From positions 1,194,233 to 1,258,232 of the forward strand of contig NC_089175.1 in NCBI RefSeq assembly GCF_947507565.1: 64,000 nt of DNA. Direction: 5' to 3'. Under the pieces are notes generated by a model that worked only from the letters and a program-made list of their open reading frames with translations, was not told the origin of the DNA and searched no databases. This document shows positions 41,942 to 54,926 of the stretch, piece by piece. This DNA comes from Oscarella lobularis. Lineage: Eukaryota; Porifera; Homoscleromorpha; Homosclerophorida; Oscarellidae. The position numbers were made by a program, and so were the translations under genes. Each line of letters starts with the position of its first letter. Position 1 is the first letter of the stretch.

Positions 41942-41963
41942 GGGGGGGGGGGGGGGGGGGGGG
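41942..41963. repeat. G homopolymer of about 22 bases
   Basis: A run of about 22 G residues replaces the five Gs found at the homologous site near 32088. It is an unstable tract, or a place where the sequence may be inexact. Confidence 0.8.
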
Positions 41964-42397
41964 ATCGAACTTAGAGGATGTGTGACATACTGTAAGTTAC
42001 CCCTGTTTTTATGTTATGATACAAGTGCCTAATGCGTTGAGCCTCTTCTCTGCCTCGGCCGTAATTCCATTAGTCCCCCGCCGCGTAGGAGAGTCCACCA
42101 ACGTTCGCTATATGTTTTCAACTCCTAGTTGGAGTCAAGTTTGGGATCATCGGTTTTGCACGTACGCAGAGCCTTAGATAGGAAAATGTACGGCAACCGA
42201 AGTAGGTTTGTAGTAGGTTAGCGCTGTACATGAATCATACATATTTCTGGCCAGATCGAATGAACTACATCGGCGGTTGCATTTATCTTTACTCGCCGTG
42301 ATTTTGTCAAAAGCCGGTAAACACGGTCCTAGCAGTGTCGCGTTTTAGAGGGGGCGAGCGTCGTAACCTAACTAATTGCCTCACGTGCTTTCTTTTC

Positions 42398-42405
42398 TAT
42401 AAAAG
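42398..42405 (+). promoter_or_regulatory. TATA box of TSR gene T2
   Basis: TATAAAAG lies 51 bp before the start codon, with CACGTG at 42382-42387, as in T1 and T3. Confidence 0.65.
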
Positions 42406-42455
42406 CAAGTCGGAATTTGCTGCTGGATTCAGTTTAGTACTGTACAAAGTTTGAC

Positions 42456-44432
42456 ATGCGGATGCGGTTTTTTATCCTTGTTCTTGCTCTATCGGCTATT
42501 GCTGTACCAACCGTGACTGGATGGAGTCGAAGGCGTCGTCGTACTCCTGTTGTTGCTCCATGTGCATTTAACAGTTGGAGTGGCTGGACCTGCTCTGAAA
42601 CGTGTGAACAGCGTCGCGCTCGTACGATATCGCACCAAGGCCCTGGTTGTCCCAGCTTGGAAGAAAAGAAGCCTATCATTTTTGCTAACTGGGGAAATTG
42701 GGGCTACTGCAGCAATACCTGTGGTCTTGGCTCAAGAATCAGGCGACGTGTTGTTAGAGAACCGTTAAATTGCGGAGGAGCGTCATACTCTTGCGACAAA
42801 CCACTAAGTGAAACGCAAAGTTGTCACAACTTCAGAAACACCGACTGCAGAGTTTCCGCATGGAGCCCCTTTGGTACTTGCGTACCAGACAACGGCAAAT
42901 GTGGACCTGGCAAAGCAACGAGACATCGTCGCCGTCTTCAAGCACCGACCTGTCGTGGAAGAGTTTGTCCGCCTCTAACTGAAGAAAGGACATGCAACGC
43001 AACCGCCTGTTGCACAGTAAGCGAATGGAGTGCCTGGGCCTGCTCTGAAACGTGTCAAAAACTTCGCACTCGTACTGTAACGCGCCAAGGTCCCAATTGT
43101 CCTTCTTACTTAAAAGAAACAGCATCTATCAGCATTTCCAAGTGGGGCAATTGGGGTCATTGCACCAATACGTGTGGAAAAGGTACGAGAGCCAGGCAGC
43201 GTTCTGTTGAAGATCCGCCAAATTGTGGAGGAGGCCAATACTCTTGTGACAAACCACTAAGTGAAACGCAAAGTTGTTACGACTTCAAAAACACCGACTG
43301 CAAAGTCTCCACATGGACCCCTTTTGGCCCTTGCGTACCAGAAAACGGCAGATGTGGATCTGGTAAAGCAATGAGACATCGCATCCTTCTTCAAGAGCCG
43401 ATCTGCCAAGGAACACCTTGCCCGCCCCTAACTGAAGAAATTGCGTGCAATGCATCGGCTTGTCCCGTGCCGTGTACACTTACTGAATGGACGGAATGGT
43501 CCGGCTGCTCTCAAAGTTGCGGCTACGGTCATCATTTGCGCAATCGACGCATCACTGCACCTGCAAAACACGGCGGATTGTGTGACAAACTCGAAGAAAA
43601 GGAATTATGCATAATTGGAAGGCGCACTGATTGTCAGGTCTGCAAGACAGATGTAGCAGAATTTCCTGCAAATATAGCTCGTCTTTGTAGGTTAACGAAT
43701 GGACCTCTTGGAGCAAGTGCAACGGAGACTGTTCCAACCCTGGGCATCAGGTCCGAGTACGATCTGTCTCTACACACCCATCATGCGGAGGTCGCCCTTG
43801 TCCTACGAAACTTCACGATGTGAAGAAATGTCCTGAAGATTGTATCACCGAGTGCGATGAGTGCATCCTATCCTCGTGGACTAGCTGGACGCGGTGTGTC
43901 TGTGGCGAGACTTTTAGACGGCGCTCAATTATTAAGCATTCAACGTGCCTTGACAAACCGTGTCCGACAAATCTATTTGAATCCAAGTCTTGTCAAGATC
44001 TAGGAAATAAATGTCACTATAAGGAATGGGGACAATGGTCATCCTGTGAAAGTGAAGGAGGGTGCGGTGAAGGGCAAAAGTAAGATCTGGAGAACCAATT
44101 CACTTTTAGATGTTCTAACAACTTACTTATCTATTAGAATACGCACCAGGGCGCCCCTAATTCCAGTAGTCAGCTGCGGCAAGACGTGCAAAAATCAAAA
44201 CGAAACAAAGCCATGTCTTATCTATCCAGTTCCATGCCAACTATCCGAGTGGTCTGAATGGTCACCCTGTACTAGCCGGTGTGGAATAGGAGTTCAATTG
44301 CGCGACAGAAAGGTCGTCATTCCAGCAAAATGTAACGGGAGCTGCGGTGTGCTAAACGGATTCCAAATTTGTCATGGTACATACTGCAAAAATACTAATA
44401 TTTTAATCGCAACTTCGGCTAAGGGCAAATAG
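42456..44432 (+). CDS. Secreted multi-TSR protein T2
   Basis: Exons 42456-43637, 43691-44079 and 44138-44432 join to 621 residues, the same lengths as T1. The signal peptide is MRMRFFILVLALSAIAVPTV. From about residue 75 to the end it is almost identical to T1, including introns and 3' UTR. The first about 75 residues differ and instead resemble T6 (GPGCPSLEE, IFANWGNWGYCSNTCG). This mosaic suggests gene conversion or an unequal crossover between array members. The in-frame TAA overlapping the second donor is conserved. It lies 741 bp after RRP15 copy 2, in the same orientation. Confidence 0.9.
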
Positions 44433-44778
44433 TTCTAGGCTGAATTTATACAGCGATTTATGATAAATAAACTTGACACTCAACTTCAAATTCCGTCACG
44501 GTCTCGTCTTCAAGCTGGCAGCGAAAAAGACTAACGTAAATTTGAACTTGAACGTAACATAGAAACAGTGATCAGTAGGTATAAATTCTATGCCGGCAGC
44601 AAAAACGTGGTCTCGTGCAAAGGGAACGTTCTGTGAGGATTGAGTCTAGTTGCTGTTAGCCCTAGCTTGCTGTTGGACAAATGCAAGCGGGTTCATCCCG
44701 TTGCAACTTGCCAGCAAAGATTAGAACAGAAGTGTTGAAATCTCTGTTTCGCGCACGCTAACTTAGTACACAGAAGAA

Positions 44779-44938
44779 GTGGTCGAAGCGAAGCGAGTCA
44801 AAGTGCACTCGGCGGTGAATAAAGCCGAGTTCTTGGACGCGTTGACGTGGAAAGGAGGAGAAGAAGAAATGGGGCGGAATATTTCGAAACTATTTTATGA
44901 TGCGATCGCGAATGAGGACTGGAAAACGAGCGAAGACT

Positions 44939-44970
<32 letters not shown>

Positions 44971-44985
44971 CATAAAAATGACTAG
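44779..44985 (+). pseudogene. C-terminal remnant of RRP15, third copy
   Basis: It resembles the last about 65 residues of RRP15 (EAKRVKVHSAVNKAEFLDAL) with internal deletions and a (GAC)n expansion giving about ten aspartates. There is no N-terminal part or divergent carrier. It marks the third, truncated copy of the RRP15-TSR block. Confidence 0.85.
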
Positions 44986-45658
44986 CTATATTATCGTTTT
45001 CTATTTATTTAGTGCTGAATTTAGAGTTGTTTCAGCTCCGAATGAAATGATCAGACGTGGATCACCAGTACACTGATACCGATTTTTAAAAGGTAGGAAA
45101 TTCCGCGGCTCCGCGCTAGAGGGAATAGAAACACAAAGTGTAACTAAAATCGAGCTCTCTGACATTTAGTGTATCTTTGAAAAGAGGGACTCGAACGTAA
45201 AGGCATAGAAGAGGCTCAACGCATTTAATTAGGCACCTGCATCCATACCATACAGGGTGCAGGGTGACTTATGTGATCCCACATCCCACGTCCTCGGCCA
45301 TAATTTCGTTAGTCCGCCGCCGCGTAGGAGAGTCCACCAACGTTCGCGATGTTTTCAACTCCTAGCTGGTTGGAGTCAAGTTTGTGATCATCACGATGCT
45401 GGCGCGTACGCATTTTGAAAGCCTGTGATATGAAAAATGTACGGCACGCGGCTACCGTATATAGTGGGCTAGTACTGTACACGAATCGTACATATTTTTC
45501 GTGTTTAGCCAGGGTGAACTACATCGGAGGTTGTATTTACCATTAGTCGCAGTGACTTTGTCAAAAGCCGGTAAACACGGCTTGCATGAGCAGTGTCGCG
45601 TTTTAAAGGGTGAGCGTCGTAACCTAACTAATTGCCTCACGTGCTTTCTTTTCTTTCC

Positions 45659-45666
45659 TATAAAAG
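45659..45666 (+). promoter_or_regulatory. TATA box of TSR gene T3
   Basis: TATAAAAG lies 49 bp before the start codon, with CACGTG at 45638-45643. Confidence 0.65.
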
Positions 45667-45714
45667 CAAGTCGGAATTACTGCTGCATTTAGTACTGTAT
45701 ATACAAAGTCCGAC

Positions 45715-47692
45715 ATGCAGATGCGATTTTTTATTCTTGTTCTTTCGATCGTACCGACCGTGACTCTATCATGGATACGAAGACGTCGTACTCGTATTAT
45801 TGGTGATCCTCGCTGTACAGTTAACGGCTGGAGTGGCTGGGCCTGCTCTCCAACGTGTCAACAACGTCGCACTCGTACGATATCGCGTAATGGCATCGGC
45901 TGCCCCAGCTTGGAGGAAAAAAAGCCTATTATTATTGCCAACTGGGGTAATTGGGGCCACTGCAGCAATACCTGTGGTCTTGGCTCAAGAACCAGGCGAC
46001 GTTCTGTTAAAGAACCGTCAAGTTGCGGAGGAGCGCGATACTCTTGCGACAAACTACTAAGTGAAACGCAACGTTGTTACGACTCCAGAAACACTGACTG
46101 CAGAGTTTCCGCATGGAGCCCTTTCGGTACTTGCGTATCAGACAACGGCAAATGCGGACCTGGTAAAGCAACGAGACATCGTCGCATTGAACAAGCATCG
46201 ACCTGTCCTGGAAGAGCTTGCCCGTCTCTAACTGAAGAAATTCCATGCAACGCAACCGCCTGTACTTGCACACTAAGCGAATGGAGTGTCTGGGCCTGCT
46301 CTGAAACGTGTCAAAAAGTTCGTAGTCGTACTGTAACGCGTCAAGGTCTCAATTGCCCTTTCGACTTGAAAGAAAGATCATCTATCAGCATTTCCAACTG
46401 GGGAAATTGGGGCCATTGCACCAATACTTGTGGAAGAGGCACAAGAACCAGGCAACGTACTGTTGCAGATCCGCCAAATTGCGGAGGAGGCCAATACTCT
46501 TGTGACAAACCACTAAGTGAAACACAGAGTTGTTATGACTTCAGGAATACTGACTGCAAAGTCTCCACATGGACCCCTTTTGGCCCCTGCGTGCCAGACA
46601 ACGGCAAATGCGGACCTGGTAAAGCAACGAGACACCGTGTCCTTCTTCAAAAACCAATCTGCCGAGGAACGCCTTGCCCACCTTTAACTGAAGAAATTTT
46701 ATGCAACGCAACGGCCTGTCCGGTACCGTGCACACTTACTGAATGGACGGAATGGTCCGACTGTTCTCAGAGTTGCAGCTACGGTCATCATTCGCGCAAT
46801 CGAAGCATTATTGCACCTGCGAAACACGGTGGGTCGTGCGACAAGCTCGAAGAAAAGGAATTATGCATAATTGGAAGGCGCACTGATTGTCAGGTCTGCA
46901 AGACAGATGTAGCAGAATTTCCTGTAAATATAGCTCGTCTTTGTAGGTTAGCGAATGGACCCCTTGGAGCAAGTGCAACGGAGACTGCTCCAACCCTGGG
47001 CATCAGGTCCGAGGACGATCTGTCTCTACAGACTCATTATGCGGAGGTCGCCCTTGTCCTACGAAACTTCACGATGTGAAGAAATGTCCTGAAGATTGTA
47101 TCACCGAGTGCGATGAGTGCATCCTATCCTCGTGGACTAGCTGGACACGGTGTAACTGTGGCGAGACTTTTAGACGGCGTTCAATTATGAAGCATTCAAC
47201 GTGCTTTGACAAGCCACGCCCAACAAATCTGTTTGAATCCAAGCCTTGTCAAGATATAGGAAATAAATGCTATTATAAGGAATGGGGACAATGGTCATCC
47301 TGTAAAAGTGAAGGAGAATGCGGTGAAGGGCAAAAGTAAGATCTGAGGAAGCAGTTCACTTTTAAATGCTTCGAACAACTTTTTTCTCATCTATTAGAAT
47401 ACGCACCAGGACGCCCCTAATTCCGGTAGTCGGCTGTGGCAAGACGTGTAAAAATCAAAACGAAACAAAGCCATGTCTTATCTATCCAGTTCCGTGCCAA
47501 CTATCCGAGTGGTCTGAATGGTCACCCTGTACTAGTCGGTGTGGAATAGGAGTTCAATTGCGCGACAGAAAGGTCGTCATTCCAGCAAAATGTAACGGGA
47601 GCTGCGGGGTGCTAAACGGATTCCAAATTTGTCGTGGTACATACTGCAAAAATACTAATATTTTAATCGCAACTTCGGCTAAGGGCAAATAG
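45715..47692 (+). CDS. Secreted multi-TSR protein T3
   Basis: Exons 45715-46893, 46947-47335 and 47398-47692 give 620 residues. The signal peptide is shorter (MRFFILVLSIVPTVTLSW), followed by RRRRTRIIG rather than a polyproline stretch. The TSR modules match T1 in order, with about 10-15 percent changes in exon 1. Exon 3 and its flank are nearly identical to T1 and T2. It keeps the TAA overlapping the second donor. Cysteine spacing is intact throughout, apart from RPTNLFESKPC where T1 has CPTNLFESKSC. Confidence 0.88.
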
Positions 47693-48539
47693 TTCTAGGC
47701 TGAATTTATACAGCGATTTATGATAAATAAACTTGACACTCAACTTCAAATTCCGTCACGGTCTCGTCTTCAAGCTGACAGTGAAAATAACTAATTTGAC
47801 GTAGCATAAAAACAGCGATCAGTGAGCATAAATTCTATATCGGCAGCAGAAACGTGGTCTCGTGCAAAGGAAACGTCTAACTAAGCTTCTGTGAGGATTG
47901 AGTCTAGTTGCTGTGGTCCACTTGCTGTTGGAGCGGGTTCATCCCGTCGCAACTTGCGAGCAAAGATTCTTTCTACGGAGAACCCTGACGGAGACGAAGA
48001 GACGAAGAACCTACAGGGACTCTATCTAGCGCACGCTGACTTTGAATCGATGAGCTAAAAACGGAGTTATTGGACCATTATTGGAGAGAATATTTCAGCT
48101 AGAAACTCTCAGCAAGTCTCGAAGCTTTCTTCTCGCGGAACACCCGGACCGTTATGATGTAACCGAGTCCCCATATTAGAAGGGTATCTCTTGGGGACTC
48201 TGAGGTTCTTAGAAGGCATGTGCATGTACGTCACCCTGAACGTTGTGTGGTTTTATCGCGTAGGAGAATCCGACGCATGTACGTCACCCTGCACGTCGCG
48301 TGGGTCGGAGCTTAGAATGAGCCGCCGTACTTTGAGGGCTGTACGCGGCTACAGTAGTAGACTAGTACTGCACATGATTCGTGTACTACCGCTCTTCGTG
48401 CATGTAGCCGCGCGGCGACCTTAGATTGATCCTTGATTTTATAGCTGCATCGCGCTATCAGTGGCTCACGTGCTTCCTTGTACAAAAGCAAGTCGGTCAT
48501 GGCTGGATTTTAGTGCAGTTGCCGCAGTCTAACAAGGAG

Positions 48540-49982
48540 ATGCGAGTTCTCGTTCTTGCTTTTGCTCTATCGGCTATTGTTGTACCTACCTCGGATGCAT
48601 GGTGGGGAAGAAGACGTCGTATCCCCCCTCCTCCTTGCAGGGTAAACGAATGGGGTGGCTGGACCTGCGATGACGCGTGTGAAAAACTTCGCACTCGTAA
48701 CGTATCGCGCGATGGTCCCTACTGCCCCCCATTGGAAGAGAAGGCCAATGAACTTATAAAGTTTTCCAATTGGGGCAATTGGGGTTATTGCAGCAATACC
48801 TGTGGAAGAGGTGCAAGAATCAGGTGGCGTTATGTTGAAGATCCGCTAAAATGCGGAGGAGCGCCATATTCTTGCGACGAACCACTAAGCGAAACGCAAG
48901 AGTGTTACGACTTCAGAAATACTGACTGCAAAGTCTCCACGTGGACTCCTTTTGGCCCCTGCGTACCAGACGACGGCCAATGCGGGCCCGGTAAAGCACG
49001 AGACATCGCGTGCTTCTTCAAAAACCAATCTGCCAAGGAAAAGTTTGCCCACCTTTAGCTGAGCTAATTTCATGCAGCGCAACTGCGTGTCCCATACCGT
49101 GTACACTTTGAATGGACGGAATGGTCTAATTGCTCTCAGACTTGCGGCTATGGTCACCAGTCACGCAATCGAAGCATCATTGCACCTGCAAAATACGGTG
49201 GGGCGTGTGACCGTGAACTGGAAAAACGGCAACTGTGCAGAATTGGAAAGCGTGCTAATTGTCAGGTTTGTGAGTTGAAATGATACACCTAAGGTAAAGT
49301 AGAACTCGCTTTATAGGTTACCAAATGGACTCCTTGGACCCAGTGCAGCGGAGACTGCAAAAATCGTGGATATCAGGTGTGAGGACGACAAATGACTAGG
49401 CCGTCATTGTGCGGAGGCCGCTGATCTTCATAAGGTGAAGAAATGTCCTCAAGACTGTGGGTGTGATGAATGCATCCTATCACCGTGGTCGAAATGGAGT
49501 TCATGCTCCTGCAACGATGAGACTGTCAGACGGCGCTCAATTATTAGTCAGTCGACGTGCCTTGACAAACCATGTCCATCAAATCTGTTGAAATCAAAGC
49601 CTTGTGAAAATTCAAGAAATAAGTGCTACTACACGAAATGGACGCAATGGTCGTCATGTGAAAGTAAACGAGGGTGTGGTGAAGGGCGAAAGTAAGGTTT
49701 AGAATAATATTTTTTGTATGTTTCTCAACATCTTATATAATACGCAAGAGAACGCCACTGATGCAGAAAATCAGATGTGGAAAGATATGTAAAAGTCAAA
49801 AGAAGAAAACAAAGAAGTGCTTCATCTATCCCATTTCGTGTAAACTAGCTGAGTGGTCTCAATGGACGTCTTGCAGTAAATTTGTAGTTCAATTGCGTGG
49901 CAGAAAGATCGTCAGTCCCGCAAAATGTGGCGGAAGCTGCGGCGTGCTAAGTGAATTCCAAATTTGTCACGGTGACCAATAG
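48540..49982 (+). pseudogene. Multi-TSR gene T4, decayed
   Basis: A signal peptide (MRVLVLAFALSAIVVPTSDA) and intact first modules (WGGWTCDDACEKLRTR) are present. Within exon 1 a single-base loss near 49000 (GGTAAAGCACGAGAC versus GCAACGAGAC) shifts the frame. In exon 2 a CGA has become TGA (near 49380), and eight bases are missing after GGAGGCCGC near 49420. Exon 3 (about 49740-49982) keeps an open frame. Two or more independent lesions argue against sequencing error. It is closest to T1b. Confidence 0.78.
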
Positions 49983-50587
49983 TAAAAAACAAGTCTAGCG
50001 GCTTCGGCTAAACTACTAGCAGAAGTAGACTATCTTTGAGCTGAATTCCTGCACGCATTTCATGATACGTGCACGTGACAACCTGATGAGTGCATACCCT
50101 GGAAAGCTGCATACGCTAGAAAGCTCTGCATTCAGACACAAGAGAAAGTACCCAAGTCTGTGCCTGTGGACATGATGATCGATGATACTCTATCGATGAC
50201 GTTCTTTCTGCGAGAGTCTCCCTGAGAGCATGTGTATCTGAGAGTCTTCGAGCCTAGACTTGGCGCGCGCTAACCTAGAGAAAAGGATGGAGCGTGGAGC
50301 GTAAGTACACTCGACAGCTTCTGACGCCTACTTCTAAAGGTAGAGAATGCATTATATTGCGCGCTAGAGGGATTAGAAACTCGCAGCCAAGATACTTTCT
50401 GACGTTCTCCCGCGATGTTTTCAACTCCTAGTTGGAGTCAAGTAGTAAGCTAGTAATCGTACATATTTAGCCAGGATGAACTTAATCGTGGGAGGAAGCG
50501 GCAGGAGTGATTACATGGCGGTTGTAGATGTAGTCATGCAGTTATAGTATCGCCGTGTTGTCTAATTGCCTCACGTGCTTTCTTTTC
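49983..50587. other. Spacer between T4 and T5
   Basis: The first about 120 bp match the GH2 upstream region (GACTATCTTTGAGCTGAATT), another trace of a lost GH2 copy. The rest is diverged TSR-type promoter sequence with CACGTG at about 50573. No gene is seen. Confidence 0.6.
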
Positions 50588-50595
50588 TATAAACG
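50588..50595 (+). promoter_or_regulatory. TATA box of TSR gene T5
   Basis: TATAAACG lies 38 bp before the start codon. T6 has the same variant at 54888-54895; T1-T3 have TATAAAAG. Confidence 0.55.
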
Positions 50596-50625
50596 CAGTC
50601 GCAGAATACCGTACCGAAATCCGAC

Positions 50626-53600
50626 ATGAAGCGGATGCGATTGCTTATCATCATTCTTGCTCTTTTGGCAATCGTTGGACCAACCGCGAGTTTTTGGTCC
50701 AGTCGTCGTCGTCGTCGTCGTCCCGCTCCTCGCTGCGCAGTTAACAACTGGAGTGGCTGGACCTGCTCTCCAACGTGTCAACAACGTCGCACTCGTACGA
50801 AATCGCGTACTGGTCATAGCTGCCCCAGCTTGGAGGAAAAAAAGCCTATTATTATTGCCAACTGGGGTAATTGGGGCCACTGCAGCAATACCTGTGGTCA
50901 TGGCTCAAGAATCAGACGACGTTCTGTTAAAGAGCCGTCAAGTTGTGGAGGAGCGCCGTACTCTTGCAACCAACCACTAAGTGAAACGCAGAGTTGTTAC
51001 GACTCCACAAACACCGACTGCAGAGTTTCCGCATGGAGCTCTTTTGGTAATTGCGTGCCCGAAAACGGAAAATGCGGACCTGGTAAAGCAACCAGACGTC
51101 GTCACCTTGAACAAGCACCGACCTGTCGTGGAAGAGCTTGCCCGTCTCTAACTGAAGAAATTTCATGCAACGCAATCGCTTGTACTTGCACAGTAGGCAA
51201 ATGGAGTATCTGGGCCTGCTCTGAAACGTGTCAAAAAGTTCGCAGTCGTGCTGTAACGCTTCGAGGTCTCTATTGCCCTTTTCGTTTGAAAGAAACAGCA
51301 TCTATCAGCATTTCCAACTGGGGCAACTGGGGCCATTGCACCAATACTTGTGGAAGAGGCACGAGAACCAGGCAGCGTTCTGTTCAAGATCCGCTAGATT
51401 GTGGAGGAGCTCCATACTCTTGCAACCAACCACTAAGTGAAACGCAAAGTTGTTACCACTCCACAAACACCGACTGCAGAGTTTCCGCATGGAGCTCTTT
51501 CGGTAATTGCGTGCCCGAAAACGGAAAATGCGGACCTGGTAAAGCAACCAGACGTCGTCACCTTGAACAAGCACCGACCTGTCGTGGAAGAGCTTGCCCG
51601 TCTCTAACTGAAGAAATTTCATGCAACGCAATCGCTTGTACTTGCACAGTAGGCAAATGGAGTATCTGGGCCTGCTCTGAAACGTGTCAAAAAGTTCGTA
51701 ATCGTACTGAAACGCGTGAAGGTCTCAATTGTCCTTTTGGTTTGAAAGAAAGAGCATCTATCGGCATTTCCAACTGGGGCAATTGGAGTCATTGCACCAA
51801 TACTTGTGGACAAGGCACGAGAACCAGGCAACGTTCTGTTGAAGATCGGCTAAATTGTGGAGGAGCTCCTTACTCTTGTGACAAATCACTGAACGAGACA
51901 CAGAGTTGTTACGACTTCAGAAACACCGACTGCAAAGTCTCCTCTTGGACCCCTTTTGGCTCTTGCGTACCAAACAACGGAAAATGCGGACCTGGTAAAG
52001 CAACGAGACATCGTCGCCTTGAACAAGCACCAACCTGTCGTGGAAAAGCTTGCCCGCCTCTAACTGAAAACATTTCATGTCACGCAACCGCCTGTTGCAC
52101 TGTGAGCGAATGGAGTGTCTGGTCCTGCTCTAAAACGTGTCAAAAACTTCGTACTCGTACTGTAACGCGCCGAGGTCCCAATTGCCCTTCTTACTTGAAA
52201 GAAACAGCATCTATCAGCATTTCCAAATGGGGCAATTGGGGTCATTGCACCAATACTTGTGGACAAGGCACGAGAACCAGGCAACGTTCTGTTGAAGATC
52301 CGCCAAGTTGTGGGGGAGCTCCATACTCTTGTGACACTGAACCACTAAGCGAGACACAAAGTTGTCACGACTTCAGAAACACCGACTGCAAAGTTTCCTC
52401 ATGGACTCCTTTTGGCCCTTGCGTACCAGAAAACGGCCAATGCGGACCTGGTAAAGCAACGAGGCATCGTATCCTTTTTCAAGAACCGATCTGTCGAGGG
52501 ACACCTTGTCCGCCCCTAACTGAAGAAATTTCATGTCACGCAACCACCTGTTGCACAGTGAGCGAATGGAGTGTCTGGACCTGCTCTGAAACGTGTCAAA
52601 AACTTCGCTCTCGTACTGTAACGCGCAAAGGTTCCAATTGCCCTCCCTACTTGAAAGAAAGAGCATCTATCAGCCTTTACAACTGGGGCAATTGGGGCCA
52701 TTGCACCAATACTTGTGGACGAGGCACGAGAACCAGACAACGTTCTGTTGAAGATCCGCCAAATTGTGGAGGAGCACCATACTCTTGTGACGCTGAACCA
52801 CTAATTGAGACACAAAGTTGTTACGACTTCATAAATACCGACTGTCAAGTCTCCCCGTGGACTGCTATTGGCCCTTGCGTACCAAACAACGGTAAATGCG
52901 GACCTGGTAAAGCAACGAGACATCGTGTGCGTCTTCAAGCACCGATCTGCAATGGGAAATCTTGCCCAACCTTAACTGAAGAAATTCCATGCAACGCAAT
53001 GGCCTGTCCCGTACCGTGCACACTTACTGAATGGACGAAATGGTCCCGTTGCTCTCATAGTTGCGGCTCTGGTTATCAGTCACGCAATCGAAGCATCATT
53101 GCACCAGCAAAACACGGCGGGGCGTGCGAGCGTGAGCTGGAAAAACAGCAATTTTGCGAAATTGGAAGACGTATTGATTGTCAGGTCTGAGTTGAAACGG
53201 TACACCTAAGATGAAGTAGTATTCACAAAGGTTTTTATTTAAAGGTTACCGAATGGACTCCCTGGACCCGGTGCAACGGAGACTGCAAAAATCGTGGATA
53301 TCAGGTGCGAGGACGACAAATTTCTAGGCCGTCATTGTGTGGGGGCCGCTCTTGTCCTTATCTTCACAAGGCGAAGATATGTCCTCGAGAGTGTGAGTGT
53401 GATGAATGCATCCTATCATCGTGGTCGAAATGGAGTTCGTGTTCCTGCGACGGTGAGACTGTCAGACGGCGCTCAATTATTAGACAATCGACGTGCCTTG
53501 ACAAACCATGTCCATCAAATCTGTTGAAATCAAAGCCTTGTGAAAATTCAAGAAATAAGTGCTACTACACGAAATGGACGCAATGGTCGTCATGTGAAAG

Positions 53601-53780
53601 TAAACGATGGTGTGGTGAAGGGCAAAAGTGAAGTTTAGGAGCGAAAAGCAATAAATTTTAACCTCTTTTTTAATTAGAATGCGCAAGAAGACGCCACTGA
53701 TACGGAAACTGAGATGTGGAAAGACATGTAAAAATCGAAAGGAAACGGGGACGTGCTACAAATTTTGTTACGGTGGATGA
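50626..53780 (+). CDS. Secreted multi-TSR protein T5, expanded
   Basis: Exons 50626-53184, 53245-53627 and 53678-53780 join in phase to 1014 residues. The signal peptide is MKRMRLLIIILALLAIVGPT, followed by an arginine run. Exon 1 contains five copies of a 456-bp (152-residue) unit, each with three TSR-like modules; T1-T3 have about two. The second and third units are almost identical at nucleotide level (for example 51181 and 51637 onward), so expansion is recent. Exon 3 is the short form ending CYKFCYGG and lacks the final TSR of T1-T3. The stop overlapping the second donor is TGA here (CAAAA|GTGAAG). No lesion is seen. Confidence 0.88.
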
Positions 53781-54560
53781 CCAACAAGACAAGTAGCGGC
53801 TTCGGCTACTAGCATGCTAGAAAGCTACTAGACTACAGTAGGAGTAGACTATCTTTGAGCTGACTTCCTGCACGCAATTTCATGATACGTACACGCGACA
53901 GTGCAGGCAGAGATATAAAAGAGTAAAATATCTCTGGTGCCGGCACAAAAGAATCTACCGACGGGACATGCAATCACGTGCTTTCTGCGAGGAATGAGAC
54001 TACTATTCGTTTTGTGGCTTCTTTTCGGCCAATGAATGGGGCAAAAAACGCTTTTGACAGGCGTACGATGCCGCTGCCTCAAGTCAGACGCTTCGAAAAG
54101 TGCAGAAGAATCCCGTAGAACGCGCTGCAACTAAGATAAAGGCTGCTGACTTGGCACGAACGACGACTATTCGAAGCAAAGTCCCTCGTGGATCGACAGA
54201 GGTTGTTCCACGCCGGCCAACATCACTGGCGGTCCTGTTGCGCGCGACTACGACGATTCGGCGTGCATTGGACAAATTATAATGTTTGGAATACCACGTG
54301 ACGTTTAGCAGCAAAACTGTGTTTTTCATTTTCGGCTAACGTGTATTCTCCGCAGATTGGCGCGGAAAATCAGTGTGGATTTACTTCAAAGGCGTCTTTC
54401 ATTCCAGCATAGTACAGATCAATTGGGACGTGCAGCTGCATATCACAATTCAAGCTATACGCGTTTTTCTGTATGATTGGACATCGTTTCTAGCACACGC
54501 TACGGCGACGGCAACGGAGGATTGGGGTGGTGCTACAAGGGAGCCAGAATCAATTGGCTA
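53781..54560 (+). pseudogene. GH2 upstream region and 5' fragment (copy 2) with internal inversion
   Basis: Positions 53781-54005 match GH2 upstream sequence. Positions 54006-54560 match about 57154-57895 of the intact GH2 gene with several deletions and frame breaks. The segment about 54271-54353 is inverted exactly as in the fragment at 38999, so both derive from an already inverted copy. It continues further into GH2 than copy 1 (to the region coding for GGSGWWYEGAG). After about 54560 the promoter sequence of T6 begins. Confidence 0.85.
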
Positions 54561-54887
54561 AATGTATGAAATGCATTACATTTTACGGCTCTGCGCTAGA
54601 AGGCATGGAAACTTTCAGGAAGATGTAAAAATGCCACTTCCTAACTAAAATCGAGCTCTCCAAAGAGTATCTTCCAAAATGGAACTCAAACTGTGATGTG
54701 GGATCACATAATTAAGTCACCCTCTATGTTAGCCGCCGCGTAGGAGAGTCCACCAACGTTCGCAGTATGTTTTCAACTACTAGTCGGAGCGGCAAAAGTA
54801 ATTTGCATTGGCGCGGTTGTATTTCTCTTCAGTCGCCGTGACTTTAGAGGCGTAACCTAACTTAATTGCCTCGCGTGCTTTCTTTCC

Positions 54888-54895
54888 TATAAACG
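54888..54895 (+). promoter_or_regulatory. TATA box of TSR gene T6
   Basis: TATAAACG lies 39 bp before the start codon. The upstream hexamer is CGCGTG instead of CACGTG. Confidence 0.5.
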
Positions 54896-54926
54896 CAGTC
54901 GCGGAATTACCGTACCGAAATCCGAC

